Shown here piece after piece: positions 1 through 10,400 of a DNA stretch of 64,000 nt. Numbering within the stretch: the first letter of the stretch is position 1; each line of letters starts with the position of its first letter. The notes below the pieces were generated by a model. The model saw only the letters and a program-made list of their open reading frames with translations, did no database searches and was not told the DNA's origin. The DNA is from Myxococcales bacterium (lineage in GTDB: Bacteria > Myxococcota_A > Polyangia > Haliangiales > Haliangiaceae): contig JADKKI010000005.1 of assembly GCA_016720595.1 (NCBI GenBank), forward strand, positions 269,527-333,526, read 5' to 3'. A program made the translations under genes and the position numbers.

Positions 1-314
1 AGGATGAACAACGTCCCCGCGTCGCCGGCGCCGCGGACGCTCGCCAGCTCTCCGTCGGGGTGTGCGAGCCGGTGGAACGCGGTCGGGGCCACCGCGATCG
101 GCATCGCGATCCGCTCGCCGAGCACCGTGGTCGCGAGCTCGCGCCGCGCGACATCGACGAGCACGTGATAGTGCAGGAGGATCGCCTCGTAGGCCTCGAG
201 GTTGCGGCGCAGGCAGCGCTCGTCGTCGGCTCCGGAGGCGTAGTAGTCCCACGCCATCTGCGGGAGCTTGGCCTTCGCCAGCGCCTCCAGCTCGTGCAGG
301 TTCAGGACGTCCAT
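1..314 (-). CDS. FMN-dependent alpha-hydroxy-acid oxidase/dehydrogenase, N-terminal part
   Basis: The first 104 residues of a protein that continues past the left edge. Translation from the ATG at 314 gives a start typical of the glycolate oxidase / L-lactate dehydrogenase family: an N-terminal helix, then WDYYASGADDE, then an arginine-asparagine helix, and later MPIAVAPTAFHRLAHPDGE, which matches the first strand of the FMN-binding TIM barrel. Family members oxidise 2-hydroxy acids to 2-oxo acids with FMN. The substrate-binding and catalytic His/Arg residues lie outside the window, so oxidase and dehydrogenase cannot be told apart. The start is 8 bases past the stop of the amidotransferase-transglutaminase gene, so it is probably the last or a late gene of the ATP-grasp operon. 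Confidence 0.85.
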   Translation of the reverse strand, partial: MDVLNLHELEALAKAKLPQMAWDYYASGADDERCLRRNLEAYEAILLHYHVLVDVARRELATTVLGERIAMPIAVAPTAFHRLAHPDGELASVRGAGDAGTLFI

Positions 315-322
315 CGTAGCGC

Positions 323-2053
323 TCAGCCTCCGGGCGAATCCTGATGCGGCTCGACCTTGACGTCCACCGACAGCGTCTCGCCGCCACCGCCGACGAAGAT
401 CGTGCCGCTCGTCGGCGTGGCGTCGATGTAGTTGCGGCCCACCGCGACGCGTACGTGATCGGTCTGCGTGAGGATCCCGTTGGTAGGATCGAAGCCCTTC
501 CAGCCGACCTGCGGCAAGTACAGCTGCACCCATGCGTGCGAGGCCTCGGACTGCGCCGTGTTCGCGGCCTTGGGGCCCGTGTAGATGTACCCGCACACGT
601 AGCGCGCGGGGACCCCGAGGAGGCGCGCGAGGCAGATCATCACGTTCGTGAAGTCCTGGCACACGCCACGGCGGTTCGAGTAGACGTCGAACGCGGTGGT
701 CGCGAGCGTGGTCACGCCCTGCTGGTACGCGTACTCGCGGAAGATCGTGTGGTTCATGTCGAGCAGCGTGTCGAGCAGGTCGTAGTCGTTGCGCTTGACG
801 AAGCTCATCGCGTACTCGGCGAGCTCGGCGAGCTGCGTCTCGGGGAGCTCGGGCGGCAACAGATAGGGGTCGAGCACCTGGCGTTGCCACGGCATCCACA
901 CCAGGGGGATGGTCGAGCTGACGCGGAGCGGCCCGAACCCCAGCGGATCGACATCGAGCACGTCGACCACGCTCTTGGCCTCGATCACCATCTCGTCGAA
1001 CTCGGTCTCGATCACGAGCCTGCGGACCCGATTGCCAAACACGTCCTCGTAGTCCCGGCTGTGCGACGGCACCGAGACGGTGAGCTCGCTCGAGATGCAG
1101 TTCTGCAGGCGATCGTGATACGGCGTGAGCCGCAGCACGTGCTGCGATCGCTCGATCGGCTTGTCGTACTTGTAGACAGTACGGTGCGTGACGTCGAACC
1201 GCCGCGGCTCGGCCTTGCGCGGCCTGCGGAGCTGCCGGGCGCTCGGCGTGGGGGCATCGGTGGCGCGCTCGGTGATCACCGCGCCCTCGCGGATCACCAT
1301 CAACGTGCCCGGCGTGAGCTGACGCCACACGATCGACTTGTCGGCATCACCCTCGCGCGCCGAGAGCTGCTCGGAGCACACGATCACGCCCTTGCGGCTC
1401 TTCGCGCCGCGGCGCGTGAGATCGACGTCGAGATCGTCGTCTCCGAACGCGATCTTCTCGTACGGCGGAACCAGGAGGCCGACCCACAGCGGGACGCCGC
1501 GGTGATCAGCGTGGACGAGGAGGTCTCGACCATCGGTGAGGCAAAGGGTCAGCTCGCCGATCTTGTTGAGCTCGGTGAGCCAGCCGTGCATCTGATCGAG
1601 ATCGACGTCCATCAGGGTGCGCCAGCCCTTCTCGCAGAACCGGTTGAGCAGCATGCAGAACATCTGCTCGGTATCCGTGGAGCCGACCGGCTCGAACGGG
1701 CCCACGGTCTCGGGCTTGTGGTCGAGGCTGCCGGCGTGGGCGATCATCCAATCGCGGCGGCCCCACGTGCGGCAGAACGGCTGCGTGTTGGCATCCGAGA
1801 GCGCACCCCACGTGGCGTGGCGGATGTGCAGGACGAACACGTTGGACTCGACCTGCTCCCAGGCGAGCGCGAGCTGGCTGCGGATCGATGCCTGCGGCGG
1901 TGCGGGCTCCTTGAGCACGGCCGCCGAGGGCTCGCCGGCAGGGTAGTAGCCGAGCCCCCAGCCGTCGGGCAGGGTGCGCCCGGCATTGAGGCAGTGCAGC
2001 GTGAACGATGGCGCGAGCTCACCCTCGAAGGACATCGCGAGGAGGTTCGGCAC
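323..2053 (-). CDS. Class II amidotransferase-like / transglutaminase fusion protein
   Basis: 576 residues. Residues 1-265 resemble class II (Ntn) glutamine amidotransferases: LLAMSFEG at the start, DGWGLGYYP near 30-38, HIRHATWG near 76-83, AHAGSL near 105-110. Residues 285-575 are a bacterial transglutaminase-like protease domain with its N-terminal beta region and a complete triad: Cys465 in GVCQDFTN, His506 in SHAWVQ, Asp522 in GFDPTNG. The usual catalytic Cys2 of the amidotransferase half is absent; the protein begins Met-Pro-Asn from a GTG, and an in-frame stop four codons upstream rules out a longer start. The amidotransferase half may therefore be inactive or act through another group. 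It follows the alpha-E gene by 12 bases in the operon. The transglutaminase half probably cleaves or ligates peptides made by the ATP-grasp partner. Confidence 0.85.
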   Translation of the reverse strand: MPNLLAMSFEGELAPSFTLHCLNAGRTLPDGWGLGYYPAGEPSAAVLKEPAPPQASIRSQLALAWEQVESNVFVLHIRHATWGALSDANTQPFCRTWGRRDWMIAHAGSLDHKPETVGPFEPVGSTDTEQMFCMLLNRFCEKGWRTLMDVDLDQMHGWLTELNKIGELTLCLTDGRDLLVHADHRGVPLWVGLLVPPYEKIAFGDDDLDVDLTRRGAKSRKGVIVCSEQLSAREGDADKSIVWRQLTPGTLMVIREGAVITERATDAPTPSARQLRRPRKAEPRRFDVTHRTVYKYDKPIERSQHVLRLTPYHDRLQNCISSELTVSVPSHSRDYEDVFGNRVRRLVIETEFDEMVIEAKSVVDVLDVDPLGFGPLRVSSTIPLVWMPWQRQVLDPYLLPPELPETQLAELAEYAMSFVKRNDYDLLDTLLDMNHTIFREYAYQQGVTTLATTAFDVYSNRRGVCQDFTNVMICLARLLGVPARYVCGYIYTGPKAANTAQSEASHAWVQLYLPQVGWKGFDPTNGILTQTDHVRVAVGRNYIDATPTSGTIFVGGGGETLSVDVKVEPHQDSPGG

Positions 2054-2065
2054 GCGGCGACGCTA

Positions 2066-3058
2066 TCACGCTCCTCGACCAGCGCCGAGGAGCTCGGTTC
2101 CGAGTGTTCCGCAGATCTCGTGCACCTCGTCGACGACGTGCGTCAGGAGATCGTGGACGGCTGCACCCGACAGCGACTCCTTCTCCCGCGCGGTGACCCA
2201 CGCATCGAGGATCCGCAGCCGCTCGAGCGAGGCGCCGCCGGGGAGCGTGTGGTGCTCGGGCGGGCGGATGTTGCACAGCCGATCGTAGGCGGACTTCACG
2301 CAGTAGGCGATCGAGCGCGGGAACGCCGGCTCGGACACCAGGAACCGGGCCACGCCCTCGGAGCTGATCCGCCCGGCCGCGCGCTTGAGGTACGCCTCGC
2401 TCCCCGACAGCGCGCGGAGCAGGGACAGCCAGAGCGCGGTCTCCACCACCTCGTCGGCATCGCTCGAGCGACGGCGCGGCAGGTTGGTGAACGCGTGGTG
2501 GTGGACGTCGAGCATGCGCGCGGTCTGGTTGACTCGCTCGAGCAGGACGCCGAGCCACATGAAGTCGAGCGGCTCGTCGTGCAGCATGGTCGAGCGCAAC
2601 AGGCCGAGCGTGAGCTGCGTCGACCGGCGCACGTGCTGGTAGAACGCCTCGCGGTGGTGGGTGAACGACGTGGTCGCACCATCCTGCATCCACAGGTGGA
2701 GCTCGTTGACGGTCTCCCAGGCCTCGAGCGAGAGCACCTCGCGGATCGAGCGAGCATTCCAGCGCGCACCGTCGATCGAGCGTGCGAGCGAGACGCCGTT
2801 GTCCTCGTCCCACACCATGAACCGCTGCACGATCTCGCTGTCGCCCCAGGCGTGGTGCTCGTCGTCGCCCTCGGCGAGCCGCTCGCGAAACTCCACTTCT
2901 TCACCCGAGACCACCAGCACGGGGCGCCACACGCCCGCCGCGGGGAGCTCGGCGTCGAGGGCGAGCGACACGCTCGCGGCGAGCATGCGCGCGGTGGCCT
3001 CGGCGCGCTCGACGTAGCGCCCGAACCAGAAGCAGTGATCCGCGACGCGCGAGATCAT
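2066..3058 (-). CDS. Alpha-E domain protein (DUF403)
   Basis: 330 residues, all-helical, beginning MISRVADHCFWFGRYVERAE, the hallmark start of the alpha-E family. Alpha-E proteins occur almost always beside circularly permuted ATP-grasp enzymes and transglutaminases and are thought to assist a peptide-forming reaction; no catalytic activity is established. Its ATG directly follows the TAG of the ATP-grasp gene with no spacer, so the two are translationally coupled. Length is normal for the family. Identification is secure; its precise role is not known. Confidence 0.92.
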   Translation of the reverse strand: MISRVADHCFWFGRYVERAEATARMLAASVSLALDAELPAAGVWRPVLVVSGEEVEFRERLAEGDDEHHAWGDSEIVQRFMVWDEDNGVSLARSIDGARWNARSIREVLSLEAWETVNELHLWMQDGATTSFTHHREAFYQHVRRSTQLTLGLLRSTMLHDEPLDFMWLGVLLERVNQTARMLDVHHHAFTNLPRRRSSDADEVVETALWLSLLRALSGSEAYLKRAAGRISSEGVARFLVSEPAFPRSIAYCVKSAYDRLCNIRPPEHHTLPGGASLERLRILDAWVTAREKESLSGAAVHDLLTHVVDEVHEICGTLGTELLGAGRGA

Positions 3059-4549
3059 CTAGCCGGTCTCCTTCATCACCCAGGTGTCCTTGCTGCCGCC
3101 GCCCTGCGACGAGTTGACGACGTAGCTGCCGGCCTTGAGTGCGACGCGCGTCAACCCACCGGGGAGCACCCACGGGCCCTCTCGCGAGGTCAGGATGTAC
3201 GGTCGCAGATCCACGCGGCGCGGCTCGACGGTGGCGCGCTCGGCGATCCACGTGGGACAGCACGACAGCTCGATCCGGTGCTGTGCGATGTAGCGGCGGG
3301 GCTCGGCGAGGATCCGGCCGCGGAACTCGTCGAGCTCGGCGCGGCTCGCCTGCGGCCCCATCAACATCCCGTAGCCACCGGCCTCGTCCACGGCCTTGAC
3401 CACCATCTGATCGAGGTGCTCGAGAACGTAGGCGCGATCCTCGTCGAACAGGCACACGTAGGTCTGCACCTGCTCGAGCAGCGGCTGCTCGCCCAGGTAG
3501 AACTCGATCATGTCGGGGACGAACGGATAGACCGCCTTGTCGTCGGCGATCCCGTTGCCGGGCGCGTTCGCGAGCGCGACGTTGCCTGCGGCGTACGCGC
3601 GCATCAGGCCGGGCACCCCGAGCATGCTGTCGGGGCGGAACACCTCGGGATCGAGGAACGCTTCGTCGGTGCGGCGATAGATCACGTGCACGCGCTTGGG
3701 GCCGCGGGTGGTGCGGCAGTAGACCTTCTCGCCATCGACGAACAGATCCGGCGCCTCCACCAGCTCGAGGCCCATGGTGCGCGCGAGGAAGCTGTGCTCG
3801 AAGTAGGCCGAGTTGTACGTGCCGGGCGTCAGCACCACGGCGTTGCAGTCGTGCTCGAGCGGAGACACCGAGCGCAAGGTCTCGGCGAGCCGCGTGGGAT
3901 AGTGATCGACGCGGTGGACGCGCGCCGCGTCGAAGATCCGCGGAAACAGCCGCTTGCTGATCAACCGGTTCTCGACCACGTACGACACGCCGGAGGGCGT
4001 GCGGAGGTTGTCCTCGAGGACCCGCCAGGTGCCGTCTCCATCGCGGATCAGATCGACGCCGGAGATGTGGATCCGTACGCCGCCGGGCGGCTTGATCCCG
4101 CGCAGCATGGGGCGGTAGCCCGCCGCACCGAGGACCATCTCGGCAGGCACCACACCCGCGGCGAGGATCTTCTGATCTCCGTAGATGTCATCGAGGAACG
4201 CGCCGAGCGCGCGCAGCCGCTGCTGGAGGCCGCGCTCGAGGCGGGCGTAGTCGGTTGCGGCGATCAAGCGGGGGAGCAGGCAGAACGGGAAGATCTTCTC
4301 CGTCCCGCGCGCATCCCCGTAGACCGAGAACGTCACGCCCTGCTGGAGCAGCGCGGTCTCGGCGAGTTGCTGAGCGCGCGCCAGCTCGTCGGGCGACATC
4401 TTCGCGAGCAGCTGCGCGACGCGCGCGAACGGAGGACGTGCCAGCGCGCCGTCGAACATCTCGTCGTAGGTCCCGGGCAGCGCCGCCTGCGGGTACCGAT
4501 CGAACAAGCCGGCGAGCGGTCCCTGTGACTGGGACTGGCTCTGCATCAT
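3059..4549 (-). CDS. Circularly permuted ATP-grasp protein
   Basis: About 496 residues from tandem ATGs at 4549 and 4546. A GAGG lies 2 bases before the first and 5 before the second, so the second may be used. Longer in-frame starts overlap the upstream lipoprotein gene and encode only antisense-like sequence. Family motifs are plain: GTYDEMFD near the start, FPFCLLPRLI, GVRIHISGVDLIRDGDGTWR, VLEDNLRTPSGVSY, VLTPGTYNSAYFEHSFLAR, and a basic loop near KRVHVIYRRTDEAFLDP. The family (DUF404/DUF407) is predicted to form an acyl-phosphate with ATP and ligate it to an amine, as glutathionylspermidine synthase-type amidoligases do. It lies between a lipoprotein gene and the alpha-E gene. The product is unknown. 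Confidence 0.92.
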   Translation of the reverse strand: MMQSQSQSQGPLAGLFDRYPQAALPGTYDEMFDGALARPPFARVAQLLAKMSPDELARAQQLAETALLQQGVTFSVYGDARGTEKIFPFCLLPRLIAATDYARLERGLQQRLRALGAFLDDIYGDQKILAAGVVPAEMVLGAAGYRPMLRGIKPPGGVRIHISGVDLIRDGDGTWRVLEDNLRTPSGVSYVVENRLISKRLFPRIFDAARVHRVDHYPTRLAETLRSVSPLEHDCNAVVLTPGTYNSAYFEHSFLARTMGLELVEAPDLFVDGEKVYCRTTRGPKRVHVIYRRTDEAFLDPEVFRPDSMLGVPGLMRAYAAGNVALANAPGNGIADDKAVYPFVPDMIEFYLGEQPLLEQVQTYVCLFDEDRAYVLEHLDQMVVKAVDEAGGYGMLMGPQASRAELDEFRGRILAEPRRYIAQHRIELSCCPTWIAERATVEPRRVDLRPYILTSREGPWVLPGGLTRVALKAGSYVVNSSQGGGSKDTWVMKETG

Positions 4550-4568
4550 GACCTCATCGTAACGCGGA

Positions 4569-5738
4569 TCAGGGCAGGCCGAGGACCACGAGGGCAGACT
4601 CGCGATGATCCACGGTGATGGCGTTTCCCGAGCCGAACCCCAGCGAGACGTGTCGCGGGCGCCCGGTGACCAGCTGGACCAAGCCGTAGGTGGCCTCGTA
4701 GGCGCAGTTCGGCGTGGCGTGGGCAAATCCCGAGGTCGCCCCGTCGATCGTGAACGTCACTTCGCGCTCCGCCGGGGGCGCGCCCGCGCAGGCCTCCTCG
4801 AGTCGGGCGGAGGCGAGATAGAGCGAGGTCGGCGTGGCCGCCGGAGGTAACGTCAGCTCGGCCGTCACCGTCTGCTGGGCCGCCGCGGAGCTGCGTGGGG
4901 TGTCGTCGAATGCGGTGTCGAACGAGCTCAGCCCGGCCGTGCGAATCGCGAGGACGCGCGCGTTGCGGAGGCTGCCGATGCCCTGGCCGCCGTGGGCCTG
5001 GAGCGTGATCGTCGATGGGCCGGCTGGCAGCGCGACGCGGCGCACGACCAGCACCGACTGCCACGGGGTGCGCGGCATCTGCAGATCTTCGAACCAGATC
5101 GCGCCCGCGGGATCGAGCCACTGGATGAACGCGTCGCTCTCGCCCGGCCGGTCACTCACATTGACCAGGAGCAAGACGAGGTAGTCGCCGGCCGTGCGCG
5201 GCGTCAGGGTGAAGGTGTGCGCGGTGACGTAGCCGCCCGGAGGCAGTTCGAGCACCGGATCCGCGCTCGCGTACAGTGGCTCCGTGGCCGCAGGGAGGGC
5301 CACGGCCACGAGATGGAGCTGCGCGATCGTCGCCGTGGCGCCGGTGCCCTCGCGGAGCTGGACCGCGATCTGGCGTGAAGTGATGGCGCCATCGACGACG
5401 GTGAAGTGCTGCCAAGGACCGGGTCGATCGAACGTGCTGTTCTGGACGCCACCGATGCCGTCTTCGATGCCATCGACCGTGTAGCGCGCCTCGGCGCCGA
5501 TCTCGGCGAACGTGCTGGCCTGCAGCGTCGCGCTGACGAGCACGAGCCAGCGCTGGCCGTCCGATGGTGGCAGCTCCAGCGTCGCGCCGGGCACATCGAC
5601 GAACGTGTCGCTCGTGGTGCTGAAGCTGTCGATCACGACCTCGCTCGGTGGTGGGGCAGGGAGCTCGTCGAACCCGAGGCGCCCGCAGCCCCCGACTCCG
5701 ACGACGCCGACGAGGAGCCCGACGAGGTACCACCGCAC
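4569..5738 (-). CDS. Predicted outer-membrane lipoprotein in the ATP-grasp operon
   Basis: 389 residues with a type II signal peptide (GVVGVGGC, Cys18), then a Pro-rich spacer (ELPAPPPSE) and a beta-rich body. The body seems to hold at least two similar sandwich units, since strands of the type WLVLVSATLQ and YLVLLLVNVS recur with a following Asp/Gly loop. I do not recognise the family. The start is 3 bases after the stop of the DUF2126 gene and the end is 19 bases before the ATP-grasp start, so it sits inside the operon. That position suggests the operon's product or target is at the cell envelope, which is inference only. Confidence 0.75.
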   Translation of the reverse strand: MRWYLVGLLVGVVGVGGCGRLGFDELPAPPPSEVVIDSFSTTSDTFVDVPGATLELPPSDGQRWLVLVSATLQASTFAEIGAEARYTVDGIEDGIGGVQNSTFDRPGPWQHFTVVDGAITSRQIAVQLREGTGATATIAQLHLVAVALPAATEPLYASADPVLELPPGGYVTAHTFTLTPRTAGDYLVLLLVNVSDRPGESDAFIQWLDPAGAIWFEDLQMPRTPWQSVLVVRRVALPAGPSTITLQAHGGQGIGSLRNARVLAIRTAGLSSFDTAFDDTPRSSAAAQQTVTAELTLPPAATPTSLYLASARLEEACAGAPPAEREVTFTIDGATSGFAHATPNCAYEATYGLVQLVTGRPRHVSLGFGSGNAITVDHRESALVVLGLP

Positions 5739-5741
5739 CGG

Positions 5742-7424
5742 TCAGCCCCGGAGATCGATGGTGAACGGACGCGCCTCGGGCCAGTGACCGGCCGCGTCGA
5801 TGAAGTTCGCGTGCGCCGTGACCTTGATCCGCTCCTGGCGGCGCGCGAGTGCGGCGGCCTCGTCGTGGACCAGGCCCGGATACGGACCTCCATCGGGGCG
5901 CCACGCCCACAGCTCGATGGTCTGCGCGCGGCCACCGTGCGCCCACTCGATCACGAGTGGATCGCGGGTCGGCAGCCCGGGGTGGAGGCCGGGGGAGGGT
6001 ACGTAGATCCGGCGGCGCACGCCGACGGCGCGGGTGCCATCGCCGATCGGGCGGAGGTGCGCCCACCGGCCGGCGACCGCGATCCGATCGGGGCCGGGCC
6101 CCTCGATCGAGAGCTCCCAGCGCTGCGTCGAGGCGTCGACGATCCGCGCGCCCGCCCGCTCCTGCGAGGCGACATCTCCGACCAGCGGCCAGAACTCGAG
6201 CGCCGGGCGCAGCACGAGCGTCGCGTCCCCCAGGTGGCACGAGATGCCGGGCGTCCGCCACGCCTCGAGCTCGCCGCGCAGCGGGGCGGGGACGCCGAGG
6301 TTGTGCTGATCGAGATCGCCGAGCACCAGCCGTAGATCGTGGGACAGCGCGGCGGGGAGCGCAAACCGATCGTGGAGCTCGTCATGCCAGTCGATCAGTC
6401 GCTCGCGATAGTCGGAGACCACGAGGCGGGCGACAATCGAGCGCATCAGCACCGCGAGGGCGCCGAGCATCGTGGGGCGCTCCGGCATCCTCACCGCACG
6501 CAGCTCGATGATCCCCATGCGCCCGTGGCGCACGCCGTGCACCGGGATGTGCGGGTTCCACAGCTTCTCGACGTTGACCTCCGCGCGATGCGAGTTCCCG
6601 GCGCTGTCGACGAGCAGCGGGCCGAGCGCCTGCCACAGCTGCTCGGGCGGGAGCTCGCCGCGATCGGCGAGCTTCTCGAGCCACGCCAGCGTGACGCCGA
6701 GCTCGTCCCAGCGCTCGCGCGTGCCCTCGTCGGGGCGTGGCCCCTGCGATGCGGATCCCACACACTCGTTGGCGAACCAGTACGACAGCGACGGGTGGTT
6801 GTTGAAGTAGCGGATCAGCGCAGGGAGCACGTGCGGGTAGCGGATGAACGGGCTGGCCTCGGGACGTGCGCCACCGAGCGAGAGCTGCCCACCGCCCCCG
6901 GAATCGACGAGGTCGCCGTTGAACCGGTGGCGGACCGGCGACAGGCCCGCAGCGCGCGCAGCGGACCACACATGGCGCGCTTGCGCGACGAACGCCATCG
7001 CGCCGGGGGCCGGAGCCATGTTGACCTCGACGACCCCGGGATCCGGCGTGACGCTGAGCCAGTGATCCCCGTGGATCTCCGTCGGTGGTGGCTCGGGCGC
7101 GGCATCGTGGGTGGTGCGCGTGCCGGAGCCGGTCTCACCATCGCCCCAGCGCACGCCGAACGCGAAGCGCGGGGCTGCCTCGTCGGGGTAGTGCCGTCCG
7201 ATCACGCGCGACACGCTCGCGCCGGGGAGCGCGTCGGCGAGCCGCGTGGCGAGTGCGTGTGCGCGCTCCTGCTTGTCATCCCCCATCGCCGCGCGGATCC
7301 ACGCCGGCTCGAGCGAGTCCGCGCGCGTGAACGTGGGCTCCGCCCCGACCCAGACCTCCACCCCACGGCGAGCGAGCAGCTCGTCGTGCAGCGCGAACGT
7401 CGCGTCGAGATGGTCGTCGCTCAC
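5742..7424 (-). CDS. DUF2126 protein lacking the transglutaminase half
   Basis: 560 residues from a GTG at 7424 that overlaps the upstream TGA (GTGA, 4-base overlap). Longer in-frame starts would run back through the upstream gene in an Arg/Pro-rich frame and are rejected. The whole protein matches the C-terminal DUF2126 region of its upstream neighbour: VEVWVGAEPTFT at the start corresponds to [12 protein letters not shown] there, followed by DDKQERAHALA, WLSVTPDPGVVEVNMAP, NHPSLSYWF, GNSHRAEVNVEKLWNP and IELRAVRMPERPTML. It is thus a paralogue that lacks a transglutaminase core. DUF2126 is usually fused to a transglutaminase; a free-standing copy may act as a partner subunit. Function unknown. 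Confidence 0.85.
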   Translation of the reverse strand: MSDDHLDATFALHDELLARRGVEVWVGAEPTFTRADSLEPAWIRAAMGDDKQERAHALATRLADALPGASVSRVIGRHYPDEAAPRFAFGVRWGDGETGSGTRTTHDAAPEPPPTEIHGDHWLSVTPDPGVVEVNMAPAPGAMAFVAQARHVWSAARAAGLSPVRHRFNGDLVDSGGGGQLSLGGARPEASPFIRYPHVLPALIRYFNNHPSLSYWFANECVGSASQGPRPDEGTRERWDELGVTLAWLEKLADRGELPPEQLWQALGPLLVDSAGNSHRAEVNVEKLWNPHIPVHGVRHGRMGIIELRAVRMPERPTMLGALAVLMRSIVARLVVSDYRERLIDWHDELHDRFALPAALSHDLRLVLGDLDQHNLGVPAPLRGELEAWRTPGISCHLGDATLVLRPALEFWPLVGDVASQERAGARIVDASTQRWELSIEGPGPDRIAVAGRWAHLRPIGDGTRAVGVRRRIYVPSPGLHPGLPTRDPLVIEWAHGGRAQTIELWAWRPDGGPYPGLVHDEAAALARRQERIKVTAHANFIDAAGHWPEARPFTIDLRG

Positions 7425-10400
7425 GGCGGCCAGTCTTCCTCGCGCGGCATCGGCACGCCGACATCGAGCTGGCGAAGGTCGAGCGTGTACGGCTGCTCGG
7501 GGTGTGGCCGGGCCGGGCGGGGCACGAGCGGTGCCGGCGTGGGACCACCGAGCGTGAACCGCTGGGCGCGGCGTGCGGCGGCCTCGACGCGGGTCAAGGG
7601 CGGCGCATCGTAGCCGCGCCCTTCGGGGTGCCACACGTGATAGGCGCCGGCGGCGACCCCGCGTGCGGCCCAGGTATCGACGACGTCGATCTGGAGCGGG
7701 TGATGGATCCCGAGGTGGGGATGCAGCGCATGCGGCGGGCACCACGCGCGGAACCGCACGCCACCGACCCGCACGTCGCGGCCCTGCGTGTGGCGCAGCG
7801 GTGCGACGAGGCCATTGACCGTGACCACATAGCGCTCGGGATCGAGGCCGTGGGTGCGGAGCTCGATCCGCTCCATCGACGAGTCCACGAACCGCGAGGT
7901 GCCGCCCGCCGTCTGCTCCTCACCGAGCACGTGCCAGGGCTCGATCGCGTTGCGGACCTCGACGCGGGCATCGGCGACCTCGAGCGTGCCGACCAGCGGA
8001 CAGCGCAGCTCGATGAACGGGAGAAAGGCCTCGGTGGGGAGCGCGACGCCGGCGCGCGCGAGGTGCGCGAGCACGTCCTCGAGATCTCGCCACATCCAGT
8101 ACGGGAGGAGGAACTTGTCGTGGAGCTCCTGGCCCCAGCGGACCAGCGGGTGCTGATACGGCGTGGTCGCGAACGAGGCGACCAGGGCGCGGACCAGGAT
8201 CGCCTGGGCGGTGAGCATGCGCGGGTGCGGCGGCATCTCGAACGCGCGGAGCTCCACCAGGCCCTGCCGGCCGAACGGGGTCTGCGGATCGAACAGCTTG
8301 TCGATCGAGATCTCGGCGCGGTGCGTGGAGCCGCCGACATCGACGAGCAAGTGCCGGAGCAGCGCATCGAGCTGCCACGCGGGCGGCGGCGGATGCTTCT
8401 CGAACAGGCGGGGGAGTGCGAGCTCGAGCTCGACGAGCGCATCGTGACGCGCCTCGTCCACCCGCGGAGCCTGCGAGGTCGGCCCCACGAACATCCCGGT
8501 CATCGCATACGACAGCGAGGGGTGATGCTGGACGAACGTCAACAGGCTCGCGAGGAGCGATGGATCGCGCAGCCACGGCGAGGTCTCGGGTGTCGCGCCG
8601 CCGATCGTGATGTGGTTACCGCCGCCCGAGCCGGCCGGCCGACCGTCGAGCAGGTAGCGCTCTGCGGTCAGGCCGCTGCCGAGGGCGGTCTCGAACACCA
8701 CGGCGTGCAGCGCGGCGGCCTCGCGCGAGCTGGTCACGGGCGGGAGGTTGACCTCGAGCACGCCCGGATCTGGGGTCACCGCGAACCGCGAGCGCTGGGG
8801 CGAGGGTGGTGGCGGATAGCCCTCGAGGTGGACCGCGTGGCCAGTGCGCTCGCGCGCAGAATCGATCGCCGCGAGCAGCGCGCAGAAGTCATCGAACCGC
8901 GGCAGCGGCGGCACGAACACCCACAGCTGCCCATCGCGCGGCTCGATCGTCAGCGCCATCCGCACCGCGAGCGCGGGCGGCGCTGCGGCCGGCGGGGCAG
9001 GGCGCTCGCCGGGAGGCTTGGCCTTGGCGTCGGTCTTGTCTCGCGCCAGCTGCGCGGTCTCTGGATCCTCACGGCGCGGATCGGGGAGATCAGGCGCGTC
9101 AGCCCACAGCGGCGCGGGTGCGCCGGGTGGCAACGAGCCGAGAGGAAGGCGGTAGCCGATCGGGCTGTCACCGGGGAGCAGGAACAGGTGTCCGCGGCGG
9201 AACGTCCAGCGATCGGTGCGCCAGCCCGCGGCGTCCCGCTGGAGGGGCAGCACGTAGCCGACGATGCTGGTGACGCCGCGATCGAGGATCCCCGCAAGCC
9301 GCCGGCGCTCCTCGGGATCGTCGAGGCCCGCGGTGCGTGGATCGAGGTCGATCGGGAGCCGCGCCTCGGTCCGCAGCACCTCCCACGGATCCTCGAACGC
9401 AGGATGCAGCGACGCCGTGATCCCGAGGGCCGCGGCGATCTGTGCGCCGACCTCGTGTGCGGCGGCTGCGGTCCCCGCCTCTGCGAGCGTGCGCTGCGGC
9501 CAGATCGTCTGCCCATCGCGACGGCCGATCACGTCCAACGCCCAGCGCGGGAGGCTCTCGCCGGGATACGCCTTGCCGAGCCGGTGGAGCACGACCCCGC
9601 CGGGTGCGAGGCGATCGCGAAGTGCGTCGGCGAGCGCGCGGCCGCGCTGCCACTTATCAGGACCGAGTGCGCCACCCTGCCACTCCTCGCGGGCCTGGTG
9701 CTCGCGCGCGGTGAACGTGGGCTCGCCGCCGCTCCACACGTCGAGACCCGCGAGCGAGAGCGCGGCGTCGGCGCGATCTCCGCTGGCGAGCAGCTCGAGC
9801 CAGATCTCGTCCGGGTACGGCGCCGTCGGGCGGGCCTCGTGACCGAGGCGCTGGATCGAGGTGGAGAAGCTGACGTCGCTCGCGGGCAATTCGCTCGTGC
9901 CATCGAGGGGTGCCGCGGAGGCGGGCGTGGCGGTCGCCGCGAGCGGGATGTGGCCCTCGCCGCACAGCAGGCCACTGGTCGCGTCGAACCCGATCCAGCC
10001 GGCGCCGGGGATGAACGCCTCGGCCCACGCATGGAGATCCACCACGTCGGTGGCCACGCCCTTGGGCTCGCCGGGGATCATGCCCTCGTCGGTGAGCTGG
10101 ACCAGGTAGCCCGAGACGAACCGCGCCGCGATCCCGCGTGCACGCATCAAGGCGACGAGCAGCACCGCACTGTCACGACAGCTGCCGCGGCCGTGGGTCA
10201 AGGTCTCCTCCGGCGTCCACACGCCGGGCTCGTTGCGGATCACGTACGCGACGCTCTGCTGGATCGCGCTGTTCAGCGCGATCAGCTGGGCCATCGTCTC
10301 GCCACGCCAGGGCAGGCCCTTCAAGAGGTCGGTCGCGTGACGCCCGAGCCGGTACGCCGGATCTCCCATGTCGAGGTAGGGCGCGAGCTCGGCATCGAGG

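Noticed and set aside
344..4528. A 1394-codon plus-strand open frame
   Set aside because: It lies antisense to the amidotransferase, alpha-E and ATP-grasp genes, whose families are clear. Its translation is Arg/His/Glu-rich with no domain, typical of antisense frames in GC-rich DNA.
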